From assembly GCA_039024435.1 (NCBI GenBank), contig JBCCQH010000184.1:1-7372 (forward strand): 7,372 bases of DNA, in the 5' to 3' direction. Shown here one piece after another: positions 1-6,662 of this stretch (position 1 is its first letter; every line of letters starts with the position of its first letter). A program made the translations under genes and the position numbers. The notes under the pieces are model-generated. The model ran no database searches. It saw nothing but the letters and a program-made list of their open reading frames with translations, and had not been told where the DNA came from. Source of the DNA: JBCCQH01 sp039024435. GTDB taxonomy: Bacteria; Bacteroidota; Bacteroidia; J057; JADKCL01.

Positions 1-1
1 G

Positions 2-739
2 CTCGCCTCCTGCGGCGCCGAACCGCGCGAAACCCCTTCTGAAAACCCTTCACCAACCAAAAATACACCCATGAAAGCCGCCGCATTGACCCCGCTCAAA
101 GACAGCCTCACGGCGAAGAAAAATGCTTTTCTGGAAAAAGCGCCCTCGGAAAAGATCGATTCGTACAACCGAGGCATCGACGCGGTGGAGACGGACGGCA
201 CCCTGGCCTCGGCCAAAAAGGTGGGGGACGCCGCACCCGATTTTACGCTGAACGACGCGACGGGCAATCCGGTCACGCTTTCGGAGGTGCTGAAAAACGG
301 CCCGGTCATTCTCACTTGGTACCGTGGGGGCTGGTGCCCCTACTGCAACATTGCCCTGCACTATCTGCAGGAAGCGTTGCCGGAATTCAAGGCGGCCGGA
401 GCGAGTTTGATTGCTTTGACCCCCGAGGTGCCGGACAATTCCTTGTCCACTGCGGAAAAGCACAGCCTGGAATTTGCCGTCCTGAGTGACCTGCACAACG
501 GCGTCGCCCGGGAGTACGGGATCGTCTTCAAACTGATCGAAGAAGTGGCGGTCGCTTACCAGGAAGGCTTTGACCTGCACGGCTACAACGGTGATGAATC
601 GGACGAATTGCCGCTGGCAGCTACCTACGTGATCGCTACGGATGGGACCATCAAGTGGGCCTTCCTGGACAAGGATTACCGGAACCGCGCGGAGCCGGCG
701 GACATTTTAGCCGCAGTTGAGGCTTTGGAAGCGGACTGA
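2..739 (+). CDS. Peroxiredoxin-like (AhpC/TSA family) protein, probable lipoprotein; 5' end outside window
   Basis: Thioredoxin-fold peroxidase of the AhpC/TSA type, expected to reduce peroxides through cysteine thiols. Counting from the first ATG in the window (position 71) the product is 222 residues. The redox motif is GGWCPYC (Cys89, Cys92), inside the WYRGGWCPYCN signature typical of the 'peroxiredoxin-like' branch. It follows a conventional lead-in (VGDAAPDFTLNDATG, residues 51-65) and precedes a thioredoxin-like second half with the ATYVIATDGTIKW strand. The reading frame stays open from position 71 back to position 2, and those codons read LASCGAEPRETPSENPSPT: a lipobox (L-A-S-C) followed by a Pro/Ser/Thr/Glu-rich linker. 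I therefore take ATG 71 to be internal and the real start to lie before the window, giving an envelope-anchored lipoprotein. The family call is secure; the lipoprotein form is inferred from about 23 upstream codons. It ends 6 bases from a convergent gene. Confidence 0.85.
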   Translation, partial: LASCGAEPRETPSENPSPTKNTPMKAAALTPLKDSLTAKKNAFLEKAPSEKIDSYNRGIDAVETDGTLASAKKVGDAAPDFTLNDATGNPVTLSEVLKNGPVILTWYRGGWCPYCNIALHYLQEALPEFKAAGASLIALTPEVPDNSLSTAEKHSLEFAVLSDLHNGVAREYGIVFKLIEEVAVAYQEGFDLHGYNGDESDELPLAATYVIATDGTIKWAFLDKDYRNRAEPADILAAVEALEAD

Positions 740-745
740 GTGGGA

Positions 746-1603
746 TCAAGCGGCCAGGAAAAGGCCGCAGCCTTCCGCGACGACTTGGTGGCACCAAGTA
801 AAAAACGGCCCCAGCCACTCACGGCTGGCCATGATGCGCTGGCGCATCCTCACTTGTACCGGAATAAAAGTGGGGATGCGCAGTTTTTCGGCCTCGGGTA
901 CGCAGCGGTTCCAGGCGATCACCTGGGCCATGAGGCGTTCGGTTTCTTTTTTGTATTCCTCAAATGTCGCCTGGGTCGCGGCGCTCAGGTCCACGTCGCG
1001 CAAGTCCTCACGGAAGATCGGCACGGCGGGCGTGAGCGGCAGGACGGGATCCCCCAAAATCTCCTCCAGTGTGCGACGGGTTGCTTCCGTTTGGGCCCAC
1101 TCGTCGCCGCGGTCCAGGGCGGCGTGGCTGGCTTGGGCCAGTTGGGTGAGCAATTGGTGCCAGCCGTCATAGCCTCGCCCGGCGAGGTTGTAATCTTCGG
1201 AGAGAAACAACTGCGTGATGTAATCTTGGTAATATCCCATCCGCAGGTCCTGGGCGTAGCGTTCCCATTTTTCCAGGAACCCCGCGATGCGCTCCGGCAG
1301 CAGGGTAGCTTTGGCTTCTTCGCGCCATTCTGGGGGAAAGACGTCGTTGAAGGCAATGTGGGCAATCGCTTTCGCGTCGATCTGCTTGCCCCGGCCGACG
1401 AAAGAGATGAACGGAATCATCGCCGAGGAGGCGCTCAGGTAATTTTGTGCTGCCTCACTGCGCTCTTGCTGGGTGACGTGGTCACCCGGCCGGGGCCAAT
1501 TGACCGCCTTGCGAAAGGCCCGCGATTGCTCGGTCACCAGGGCCTGCAACTGCTCCGAAGCCACGCCCGCACCCAAGCGGAATTTGTACCAATCTACGCT
1601 CAT
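746..1603 (-). CDS. Hypothetical protein, 285 residues, soluble and helix-rich
   Basis: I do not recognise this protein. From ATG 1603 it begins MSVDWYKFRLGAGVASEQL and ends GCGLFLAA. No signal peptide, membrane segment, cysteine cluster or nucleotide-binding loop is visible. Long stretches are charged and look alpha-helical, with many aromatic residues (KWERYAQDLRMGYYQDYITQLF near the middle, EEYKKETERLMAQVIAWNR nearer the end), which suggests a cytoplasmic helical protein. The frame is open upstream to an ATG at 1750, but I prefer 1603. The 49 extra residues are low-quality, Ser/Pro-rich and unlike the rest, and a Bacteroidota -7 element (TAACTTTG) sits 6 bases before ATG 1603, inside that extension. 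The 292-codon open frame on the opposite strand (740-1618) I regard as a shadow. The gene is transcribed alone and converges with the peroxiredoxin gene. Confidence 0.75.
   Translation of the reverse strand: MSVDWYKFRLGAGVASEQLQALVTEQSRAFRKAVNWPRPGDHVTQQERSEAAQNYLSASSAMIPFISFVGRGKQIDAKAIAHIAFNDVFPPEWREEAKATLLPERIAGFLEKWERYAQDLRMGYYQDYITQLFLSEDYNLAGRGYDGWHQLLTQLAQASHAALDRGDEWAQTEATRRTLEEILGDPVLPLTPAVPIFREDLRDVDLSAATQATFEEYKKETERLMAQVIAWNRCVPEAEKLRIPTFIPVQVRMRQRIMASREWLGPFFTWCHQVVAEGCGLFLAA
750..768. terminator. Hairpin at the convergent 3' ends
   Basis: GCGGCC (750-755) and GGCCGC (763-768) form a perfect 6-bp GC stem around the 7-base loop AGGAAAA. It lies 11 bases past the stop of the peroxiredoxin gene and inside the last codons of the convergent gene ending at 746. 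Neither strand has a T-run after the stem, so it is not a standard intrinsic terminator. It could be a bidirectional transcription-end or 3'-stabilising structure, or simply coding sequence that happens to fold. Confidence 0.25.
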
Positions 1604-1609
1604 GGAGGG

Positions 1610-1617
1610 CAAAGTTA
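1610..1617 (-). promoter_or_regulatory. Bacteroidota -7 element (TAnnTTTG) for the 285-residue hypothetical gene
   Basis: The minus strand reads TAACTTTG, a full match to the TAnnTTTG core used by the primary sigma factor of Bacteroidota, then CCCTCC and ATG at 1603. I find no TTG at the usual distance of about 19-21 bases upstream (the 20-base position reads CAA), so only half of the promoter is convincing. If it is used, transcription would start within a few bases of the ATG and the message would be leaderless or nearly so. The same octamer also stands upstream of the E1 gene. Confidence 0.5.
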
Positions 1618-2025
1618 GGGCAAGCGTAGGGAATTGCTTGGAGAAAGGTCGGATGTAGACTGCGCTGAGGGAAATGTTGCGCTGGTTTCCGCTTTGAATT
1701 GATGAAAATCGCAATTTATGGGGCGATGTTTTTACCGAGGAGGATGGCAAGAAAGCAACGCGGTAAGCTCCGCGTTCGGGCGGGGTAGCCTACGTTCAAG
1801 CTAGATTTCACCAGGGCAGTTTCCGGCTACGGTTTACCGATTTTTTCACCGTGGACCGTAAAGTTGAGGCCGGACCCAACGAGGCGTGTTCCGGATAAAA
1901 GCCCGCCCCCACGTCCTGTTTGCCGCGGAATTGGTGTTTTTGCCCGGGTTGATTGGCTACCTGGTACAGTATTTGCGCATTTACCGGGTACAACAACGCA
2001 CGTAAAAATTTCCTAACTTCATCTT
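1618..2025. other. Divergent intergenic region with no convincing gene
   Basis: About 400 bases lie between the divergently transcribed hypothetical gene and the secreted-protein gene. No open frame here looks coding. Beyond the separately listed hairpin at 1757-1776, there is a loose inverted repeat TACGGT (1828-1833) / ACCGTA (1855-1860). A partial -7-like match (TAGATTTC, 1802-1809) points along the plus strand but has no TTG at the right spacing. I could not find a convincing plus-strand promoter for the 2026 gene; TAACTTCA at 2014-2021 is a poor match just before its start. A long untranslated leader for the plus-strand unit is possible but unsupported. Confidence 0.45.
1757..1776. repeat. 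Perfect 7-bp inverted repeat (hairpin or operator candidate)
   Basis: AACGCGG (1757-1763) and CCGCGTT (1770-1776) are exact reverse complements around the 6-base spacer TAAGCT. The element is about 150 bases upstream of the hypothetical gene's start on one side and about 250 bases upstream of the secreted-protein gene on the other. No T-run follows on either strand, so it does not look like an intrinsic terminator. A regulator-binding palindrome is possible; chance is also possible. Confidence 0.3.
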
Positions 2026-2466
2026 GTGTACAAGATATTTCAACGATGGCTGCTGGTTTCCTTCCTCGCATTGGGGGGGCAGCTTCCGCTGGCTGCGCAA
2101 GCGGATACGGCAGCAACGATCCATACCAATCCCTCCACTGAAACACAAAATGCCATGAATCACTTTGGTTTGGAACCGCTTGAACCGCCGCGGGAAGCCC
2201 GCGACGAACCCCTCGGCGAACGTACCCTCAAGGGCAAACTCGTCATCACCAAGGGCAACCGCGCGATGGTGGATGGCGTACTGCTCGCCAATGCCTACGT
2301 ATACGCCGAAGGCAAAACTTGGAAACCTGAGGTCGAGGCCCTCAAAAACCGGCGGGTAGTCGTCACCGGAGATGTTGTTCGGCATTGGTGCGGTCCCCAC
2401 GAGCAATGCCTGGAAACCGGCTACATTGATACCATGGTTGAAGTTCGTGAAATCAAAGCCCGATAG
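2026..2466 (+). CDS. Small secreted protein with a beta-rich (OB-fold-like) domain, GTG start
   Basis: The product has 146 residues and no assigned function. Residues 1-26 form a signal peptide: basic start (YKIFQR), hydrophobic core (WLLVSFLALGG) and a likely signal peptidase I site after A-Q-A (residue 26). A polar linker (27-65) leads to a compact domain at about 66-144 whose alternating pattern (LKGKLVITKGNRAMVDG, YVYAEG, KNRRVVVTGDVV) resembles a small beta-barrel of the OB type; this is a fold guess from pattern, not a family match. Cys122 and Cys128 (WCGPHEQC) are the only cysteines and could form a disulfide outside the cytoplasm. The start is GTG 2026: a stop (TAA) lies four codons upstream in frame, and the next ATG (2155) would remove the signal peptide. 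Its stop is 9 bases before the zinc-ribbon-like gene, so the two are probably one transcript. Confidence 0.75.
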   Translation: MYKIFQRWLLVSFLALGGQLPLAAQADTAATIHTNPSTETQNAMNHFGLEPLEPPREARDEPLGERTLKGKLVITKGNRAMVDGVLLANAYVYAEGKTWKPEVEALKNRRVVVTGDVVRHWCGPHEQCLETGYIDTMVEVREIKAR

Positions 2467-2475
2467 CGCTCCCCG

Positions 2476-3048
2476 ATGTCTTTTGCAGCCAGTGATATCC
2501 TGGAAGAAGGCAAATGGTCGTCGATTGCCGAGCAATGTGCGGCCCTTGGAGAAATGATCGGGCTAGAAGCTCCGGTCGCGGAAGAGGTATTGCGGCTCGC
2601 TTTGCGCAGCAAAAGATTTGCCCAGCAATTGCTGGCTTCCCGGCAAGCTCCGGTTTGGCGGGATTACCTCCTTAAAAATCTGCCTTCCGTGGACGATGAT
2701 CCTGAAGTCGAGGCCCTGCCCCTAGACAATCTCAACCTGATTGCCCGGGGCAGCAAAGCCCTCTTGCGCTGGGCCCACAGTGGATTTTTGCCCGCAACCG
2801 AAGAGATGATCTCCCGCCGGGAAAAGGCCTGTTTACAATGCTTTCATTTGCGTCCGCCGGAAAAGACTCTGCAAAAAATCGTTTCCACCGCCAAATTTGT
2901 GGACGAACCCGGTGAGCGAACCGGAAATCTTGTCTGTAACTTGTGCGGATGCGGGGTCCGCAACAAATTGCGCCTGCCTACCGAAAGCTGCCCGGCTCCC
3001 CACCCCAAATCCGAAGGCTACACGCGCTGGGGTGAGGAAGTGCGCTAA
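2476..3048 (+). CDS. Cysteine-rich zinc-ribbon-like protein, 190 residues
   Basis: The N-terminal ~115 residues are helical and acidic, without obvious motifs (SFAASDILEEGKWSSIAEQC at the start, then a stretch rich in Leu, Ala and Arg, and SKALLRWAHSGFLP at 93-106). The C-terminal part is a metal-site pattern: Cys119-x2-Cys122, a gap of about 30 residues, then Cys154-x2-Cys157-G-Cys159, and Cys172-Pro173, ending with GYTRWGEEVR. The CxxC...CxxCGC...K...CP order resembles small zinc ribbons I know from phage-type and hypothetical proteins, but I cannot assign a named family. There is no signal peptide, so it should act in the cytoplasm, unlike its secreted upstream neighbour. ATG 2476 lies 9 bases after that gene's stop, which supports co-transcription. 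It may bind nucleic acid or a protein partner; the function is unknown. Confidence 0.75.
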   Translation: MSFAASDILEEGKWSSIAEQCAALGEMIGLEAPVAEEVLRLALRSKRFAQQLLASRQAPVWRDYLLKNLPSVDDDPEVEALPLDNLNLIARGSKALLRWAHSGFLPATEEMISRREKACLQCFHLRPPEKTLQKIVSTAKFVDEPGERTGNLVCNLCGCGVRNKLRLPTESCPAPHPKSEGYTRWGEEVR

Positions 3049-3050
3049 TT

Positions 3051-3072
3051 TTGCCGCCGCAAGTCGGCGCAA
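3051..3072. terminator. Hairpin filling the gap between two convergent genes
   Basis: TTGCCGCCG (3051-3059) pairs with CGGCGCAA (3065-3072) through 8 base pairs with one bulged C and a 5-base loop (CAAGT). It occupies almost exactly the 24 bases between the stop of the zinc-ribbon-like gene (3048) and the stop of the minus-strand gene (3073). On each strand the stem is GC-rich and flanked by short A/T tracts, but there is no proper T-run. The position favours a bidirectional transcription end; the missing T-run keeps confidence moderate. Confidence 0.45.
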
Positions 3073-3552
3073 TCAGTTTGCTTGCTCCAGCAGGAGCGGG
3101 GCCCAGTTGGTGGCCTGCAGTTCGGGATAATCGGGGCCATCCAAAAAAAAGAATGCTTGCAAGGCCGCATCGTTTGGATCGGGATGCGGAAACGGCGAAA
3201 GCGAGAATTGCACGCGGTCCGGCAGCAAAATGGCCATTTGCCCTCCCCAAAACTCAAATTCACCGATGCCCGCTTGCCCGATGAGGTTGATGCCGCCAAA
3301 GGGATACACCGGGGTCAGAAAATCGGGACGTTCGCCGAGTATAAGCTGCCCACTGGCCTTGAGGTAGGACAGGTTGCGCACCAACAAGACCGCCTGATTT
3401 ACGTAGGCTGTGTCGCCCAATTGATTGAGCGGATGCTCCCCGAGGGAGAGATTGATGTACGGCACGGCGATGTCATTTCCCGACTGAAAGATGTGGATCA
3501 TGTAGGCGTCCTGGGAATCAAATTCGCGGAGTTGCTCGGTGACTTTTTTCAT
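3073..3552 (-). CDS. Hypothetical protein, 159 residues
   Basis: I do not recognise this protein. From ATG 3552 it begins MKKVTEQLREFDSQDAYMIH and ends NWAPLLLEQAN. It has no signal peptide, no cysteine and no clear membrane segment. The middle is rich in Gly, Pro and aromatic residues (RPDFLTPVYPFGGINLIGQ, GEFEFWGGQMAILLPDRVQF), which suggests a compact beta-rich cytoplasmic protein, possibly a small ligand-binding or immunity-type fold; that is only an impression. The frame is open to an ATG at 3630, but the extra 26 residues would overlap the end of the phosphoesterase gene and look poor, so I start at 3552. It lies 67 bases downstream of the phosphoesterase gene on the same strand. That gap is AT-richer than its surroundings and could hold its own promoter, although I see no clear TAnnTTTG there. 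Confidence 0.7.
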   Translation of the reverse strand: MKKVTEQLREFDSQDAYMIHIFQSGNDIAVPYINLSLGEHPLNQLGDTAYVNQAVLLVRNLSYLKASGQLILGERPDFLTPVYPFGGINLIGQAGIGEFEFWGGQMAILLPDRVQFSLSPFPHPDPNDAALQAFFFLDGPDYPELQATNWAPLLLEQAN

Positions 3553-3619
3553 TTTCTGGGGTAAAAGACAGTAAATATTGATCGAGATAAGTTTTGCAGT
3601 GCCTGCCGGATCAAACGAC

Positions 3620-4534
3620 TCAGGGCACAATCCGCCAGTCCTCCAAGGTTCCCAACGCCGCCGGATCGTGGACCTGGCGCCCGATCCATTTCACATCGAT
3701 GGAAACCTCCCGGTCCGCATTGACCGAGACCAGGAGATAGTTGCTTTTGTGGTGACAACCCATCCCACTGGTCAGGAAGTGGATATTGCCACTTTGATAG
3801 TAGCCCAGCGAGCGCGTCCTACACCAAGCGCCGACATCGCCAGCAAAAAAGTAAACCTCCTGTTCCAATCCGTTAAACATGGGCACTACCTCGTCCCAAA
3901 AGTTGAGCGAGTCGGCCCGTCCGAAGGGCGAATTGGCTTCAAACGCGTGGAAAGCAGAGTCCGGTTCGGGGGACCACCAGAGCACTTGGTGCATGAAGAC
4001 AAAGATGTTGTGGACATCGGCCAGTTCGGCGAGCTCTACTTGCAGCATCGCCATCTGCGCGTCATTGATCCGCCAATGGTCGAGATTGGGATCCAGGAAC
4101 AGGTACAAATCGTTGTGGATGCGCTGGCTGTACCAGGACAAGCCGTAGTAAGCGTGCCAATTGTCGTAGTTCTGGCCGCCGTCGGTATCGTGGTTGCCGG
4201 GAACCAAGTAAGTCCTTTGCGCAAAGCGGGTCAATTGCTGGACCACCGAATCGTGGCGTTCGGGCATGTTCCATTTCACCACATCCCCCGTCAGCACCCC
4301 AAATTCCACTGTAGAATCGGCGGCCAGGCCGGGCAGTTCCCGGTAGAAGGGAGGAAACAATCCGAGGCTGTCAATCGATTCGTCGGGATGTCCGTAAGCG
4401 TGCCCGGCGACCCAAAACCGGTACGGCGTCGGGTCATCGGTGGCAGGTGATTCCGGGACGCGGTCCCCAATCGAGCAGGAAAATACGCCCAGCAGGGCCA
4501 GCAGTCCGTAGGTGTACCAAGGGATGAGCGCCAT
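3620..4534 (-). CDS. Calcineurin-like metallophosphoesterase, probable lipoprotein
   Basis: The product has 304 residues. The N-terminus (WYTYGLLALLGVFSCSIGDR) is hydrophobic and ends in a possible lipobox V-F-S-C (Cys20); Phe at -2 is unusual, so a lipoprotein is likely rather than certain. The body has the order of a calcineurin-type phosphoesterase: VAGHAYGHP (42-50), LTGDVVKW (81-88), LVPGNHD (110-116), VFMHQ (179-183) and FFAGDVGAW (229-237). LTGD, GNHD and MHQ match the family's second, third and fourth metal-site motifs. The first motif, normally D-x-H, reads G-H-A-Y-G-H, and the last, normally G-H-x-H, reads G-D-V-G, so this is a divergent branch and its substrate cannot be predicted. 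It would hydrolyse a phosphoester in the periplasm or at the membrane. It starts 6 bases after the stop of the E1 gene, which strongly suggests co-transcription from the E1 promoter. Confidence 0.8.
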   Translation of the reverse strand: MALIPWYTYGLLALLGVFSCSIGDRVPESPATDDPTPYRFWVAGHAYGHPDESIDSLGLFPPFYRELPGLAADSTVEFGVLTGDVVKWNMPERHDSVVQQLTRFAQRTYLVPGNHDTDGGQNYDNWHAYYGLSWYSQRIHNDLYLFLDPNLDHWRINDAQMAMLQVELAELADVHNIFVFMHQVLWWSPEPDSAFHAFEANSPFGRADSLNFWDEVVPMFNGLEQEVYFFAGDVGAWCRTRSLGYYQSGNIHFLTSGMGCHHKSNYLLVSVNADREVSIDVKWIGRQVHDPAALGTLEDWRIVP

Positions 4535-4540
4535 GCGGGA

Positions 4541-6634
4541 TCAGTAACTGAGTAGCCATTCCAGGTGATCGGCGACCTTGTCCGCATTGGGGAGCATGAG
4601 GCCCTCCAGGATGGAATTCAGCGGTATCGCGGGCAGATTTTCCGAACCAATGGCCCGCACCGGTGCATCCAGCGCGGTAAACAGTTCTTCCGATATCCGA
4701 CCGGCGAGGGACTGGGCAAATGAATTCTCTACCGCTTCTTCGGTGAGTACAATCGCCTTGCCGTGAATGCGCACGCGCTCGGTGATCATCTCCCAATCGT
4801 AAGGCTGCAGAGAGCGCAGGTCCAATACTTCTACGCGGCCTTTGAAGCGCTGCTTGGTGGCATTTTTCGCCCAGTGTACCCCCATGCCGTAGGTGATGAC
4901 CACACAGGAATCGCCATTTTCGATGGCGGTACCGTCGGCCGGGAGGTAAATGCGCGCCTTGCCGAAGGGCACCACATAGTCCGCATCCGGTTCCACGCAG
5001 CGGGCCGCTTTTGAGCCGGGCACCTTGCCCCAATAGAGGCCTTTGTGCTCGAATAGCACCACCGGATTGGGGTCGTGGAACGCCGCTTTGAAGAGGCCCT
5101 TCATGTCGGCGGCATTAGAGGGATAGGCAATTTTGAGGCCTTTCATCGTGAGGATTGCCGACTCCACGCTGGAACTGTGGAAGGGGCCGCCGCTGCCGTA
5201 GGCGCCGATAGGGACCCGCAGTAGCATTTGGACTGGCCATTTTCCATGGGAGAGGAAGCAGGAACGGCTCACCTCCGCGTACAACTGATTGACACCGGGC
5301 CAGATGTAGTCGGCAAATTGCACTTCGACGACCGGTTTCAGGCCCACGGCGCTCATGCCGACGGTGCTCCCGACGATGTAGGCTTCTTGAATTGGGGTGT
5401 TGAAGACCCGGGTATCCCCGTATTTTTTGGCGAGGGTGGCCGCTTCGCGAAATACGCCTCCGAGTTCGCCACCGACATCCTGGCCGTAGAGCAGGGCTTC
5501 GGGATGGGCTTGCAGCAATTCATCCATGGCGTGCAGAGCCGCATCTACCATGGGGACTTCCTGCCCGTCGACTGGTTCCCGCTCGCCGATCTCCTGGGTG
5601 ATGGGCGTGGGCGCGTAGATGTGGGTGGCGAGGTCGGCCGCACCGGGTTCGGGTTCCTGCAAGGCGCGTTCGTAATCGGCCTGGACGAGGGCGCGCGTTT
5701 CGGTTTCGATTTCCTGCAAGTCGTCCTCGGGAATGCCGATCTTCAGGAGCTCGTTGCGCAGTTTCGGATAGGGATCGTCCAGGGCGTGTTCGGCGAGGTC
5801 CTCCGCCGAACGGTACCATTCCTTGCGCACCCCCGAGGTATGGTGGTTGAGCAGGGGCACTTCGGCGTGCAGGAGAAATGGACGGCGCTCCCGGCGAATC
5901 GTGTCGAGAATCGTTTGGACCGTGTCGTAACTTTCGATGAAATCGCTGCCGTCGATGCTGATCGCTTCCAGTCCTTTGAAGCCCTGAACGAATTCGTAGG
6001 CATTTTGGGAGCGGGTCTCGGTGTGGGTGGCCGAGATGTCCCACTTGTTGTCCTGAACCAGATAGAGAATGGGCAGTTGGTTCAGGGCGGCTTCTTGAAA
6101 TGCTTCTGAGACTTCCCCTTCGGTGATGGCTGCGTCGCCGAGAGAGCAGACTGCCACCGGAAAATATTGGTCGGGCTCTCCTTCTTGTTTCCAACTGTGG
6201 AGGTTCATCGCCTCGCGGTACTTCATCCCGTGGGCGGCTCCGGTCATGGGGATGGCTTGCATGCCGGTGGAAGACGACTGGTGCGGGATCTTGGGCTTGT
6301 CGGCATCGCGCAGCGACGGGTGGGCGTAATAGGTGCGGCCGGCGGAGAAGGGATCGGTTTGCTTGGCCAGCAATTGCAACATGCAGTCGAAGGGCGTCAT
6401 GCCAATGCCCAGTAGGATGGAATCGTCCCGGTAATAGGGCGCGACAAAATCCTGGGGCAACAACTGCATGCCCAGGGCCAACTGAATGGCTTCGTGTCCG
6501 CGGGAGGTAGCATGGACGTATTTGCTGGTGACCGCCTTGTTTTCCTCATAGAGAATGGCCATTTCCTTGGCGGTAGACATGAGGCGAAACGCTTTGAGGA
6601 GTACGTCCAGCGAGATGCGAACTTTGGTGAGCAT
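4541..6634 (-). CDS. Thiamine-diphosphate-dependent 2-oxoacid dehydrogenase E1, fused alpha and beta subunits
   Basis: E1 of a branched-chain 2-oxoacid or pyruvate dehydrogenase complex: it decarboxylates the 2-oxoacid on thiamine diphosphate and passes the acyl group to a lipoyl E2. The chain is 697 residues. The alpha half (about 1-325) has the helical lead VLLKAFRLMSTAKEM, GHEAIQLALGM (46-56) and the cofactor motif starting G-D-A (166-168) and ending QDNKWDIS (194-201). It also has NHHTSGVRKEWYR (263-275), matching the loop that is phosphorylated in animal E1s. The beta half (about 360-697) has GQDVGGELGGVF (384-395), NTPIQEAYIVG with the expected cofactor glutamate Glu417, and PIGAYGSGGPFHSSSVES with His486. 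Fused E1 chains are common in Bacteroidota, where some database entries mislabel them as formylmethanofuran dehydrogenase. Neither E2 nor E3 is in the window, and I cannot tell pyruvate from branched-chain specificity. ATG 6634 fits family N-termini and lies 28 bases after the promoter. Confidence 0.92.
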   Translation of the reverse strand: MLTKVRISLDVLLKAFRLMSTAKEMAILYEENKAVTSKYVHATSRGHEAIQLALGMQLLPQDFVAPYYRDDSILLGIGMTPFDCMLQLLAKQTDPFSAGRTYYAHPSLRDADKPKIPHQSSSTGMQAIPMTGAAHGMKYREAMNLHSWKQEGEPDQYFPVAVCSLGDAAITEGEVSEAFQEAALNQLPILYLVQDNKWDISATHTETRSQNAYEFVQGFKGLEAISIDGSDFIESYDTVQTILDTIRRERRPFLLHAEVPLLNHHTSGVRKEWYRSAEDLAEHALDDPYPKLRNELLKIGIPEDDLQEIETETRALVQADYERALQEPEPGAADLATHIYAPTPITQEIGEREPVDGQEVPMVDAALHAMDELLQAHPEALLYGQDVGGELGGVFREAATLAKKYGDTRVFNTPIQEAYIVGSTVGMSAVGLKPVVEVQFADYIWPGVNQLYAEVSRSCFLSHGKWPVQMLLRVPIGAYGSGGPFHSSSVESAILTMKGLKIAYPSNAADMKGLFKAAFHDPNPVVLFEHKGLYWGKVPGSKAARCVEPDADYVVPFGKARIYLPADGTAIENGDSCVVITYGMGVHWAKNATKQRFKGRVEVLDLRSLQPYDWEMITERVRIHGKAIVLTEEAVENSFAQSLAGRISEELFTALDAPVRAIGSENLPAIPLNSILEGLMLPNADKVADHLEWLLSY

Positions 6635-6662
6635 ACGAAAGATCCCTAATTTAAATGAAGGG

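Noticed and set aside
740..1618. Long plus-strand open frame of 292 codons opposite the hypothetical gene
   Set aside because: It starts at a GTG abutting the peroxiredoxin stop, and its product has no recognisable domain and a composition typical of a frame opposite a GC-rich gene. The minus-strand frame reads as a more natural protein and has a promoter element at its start.
1702..1788. 28-codon plus-strand frame beginning MKIAIYGAMF, reminiscent of the start of some NAD kinases
   Set aside because: The resemblance covers only about seven residues, the frame stops after 28 codons and nothing kinase-like follows in any frame. Chance is the simpler explanation.
1808..2146. 112-codon minus-strand frame overlapping the start of the secreted-protein gene
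   Set aside because: Its first third is antisense to the signal peptide region and the rest lies in the intergenic stretch without coding character. No promoter or recognisable motif supports it.
5228..6109. Plus-strand open frame of 293 codons inside the E1 gene
   Set aside because: It lies wholly opposite a confidently identified enzyme, and its Gly/Val/Phe-rich product is a mirror of E1 codon usage. The same holds for the 290-codon plus-strand frame at 3578-4450 opposite the phosphoesterase.
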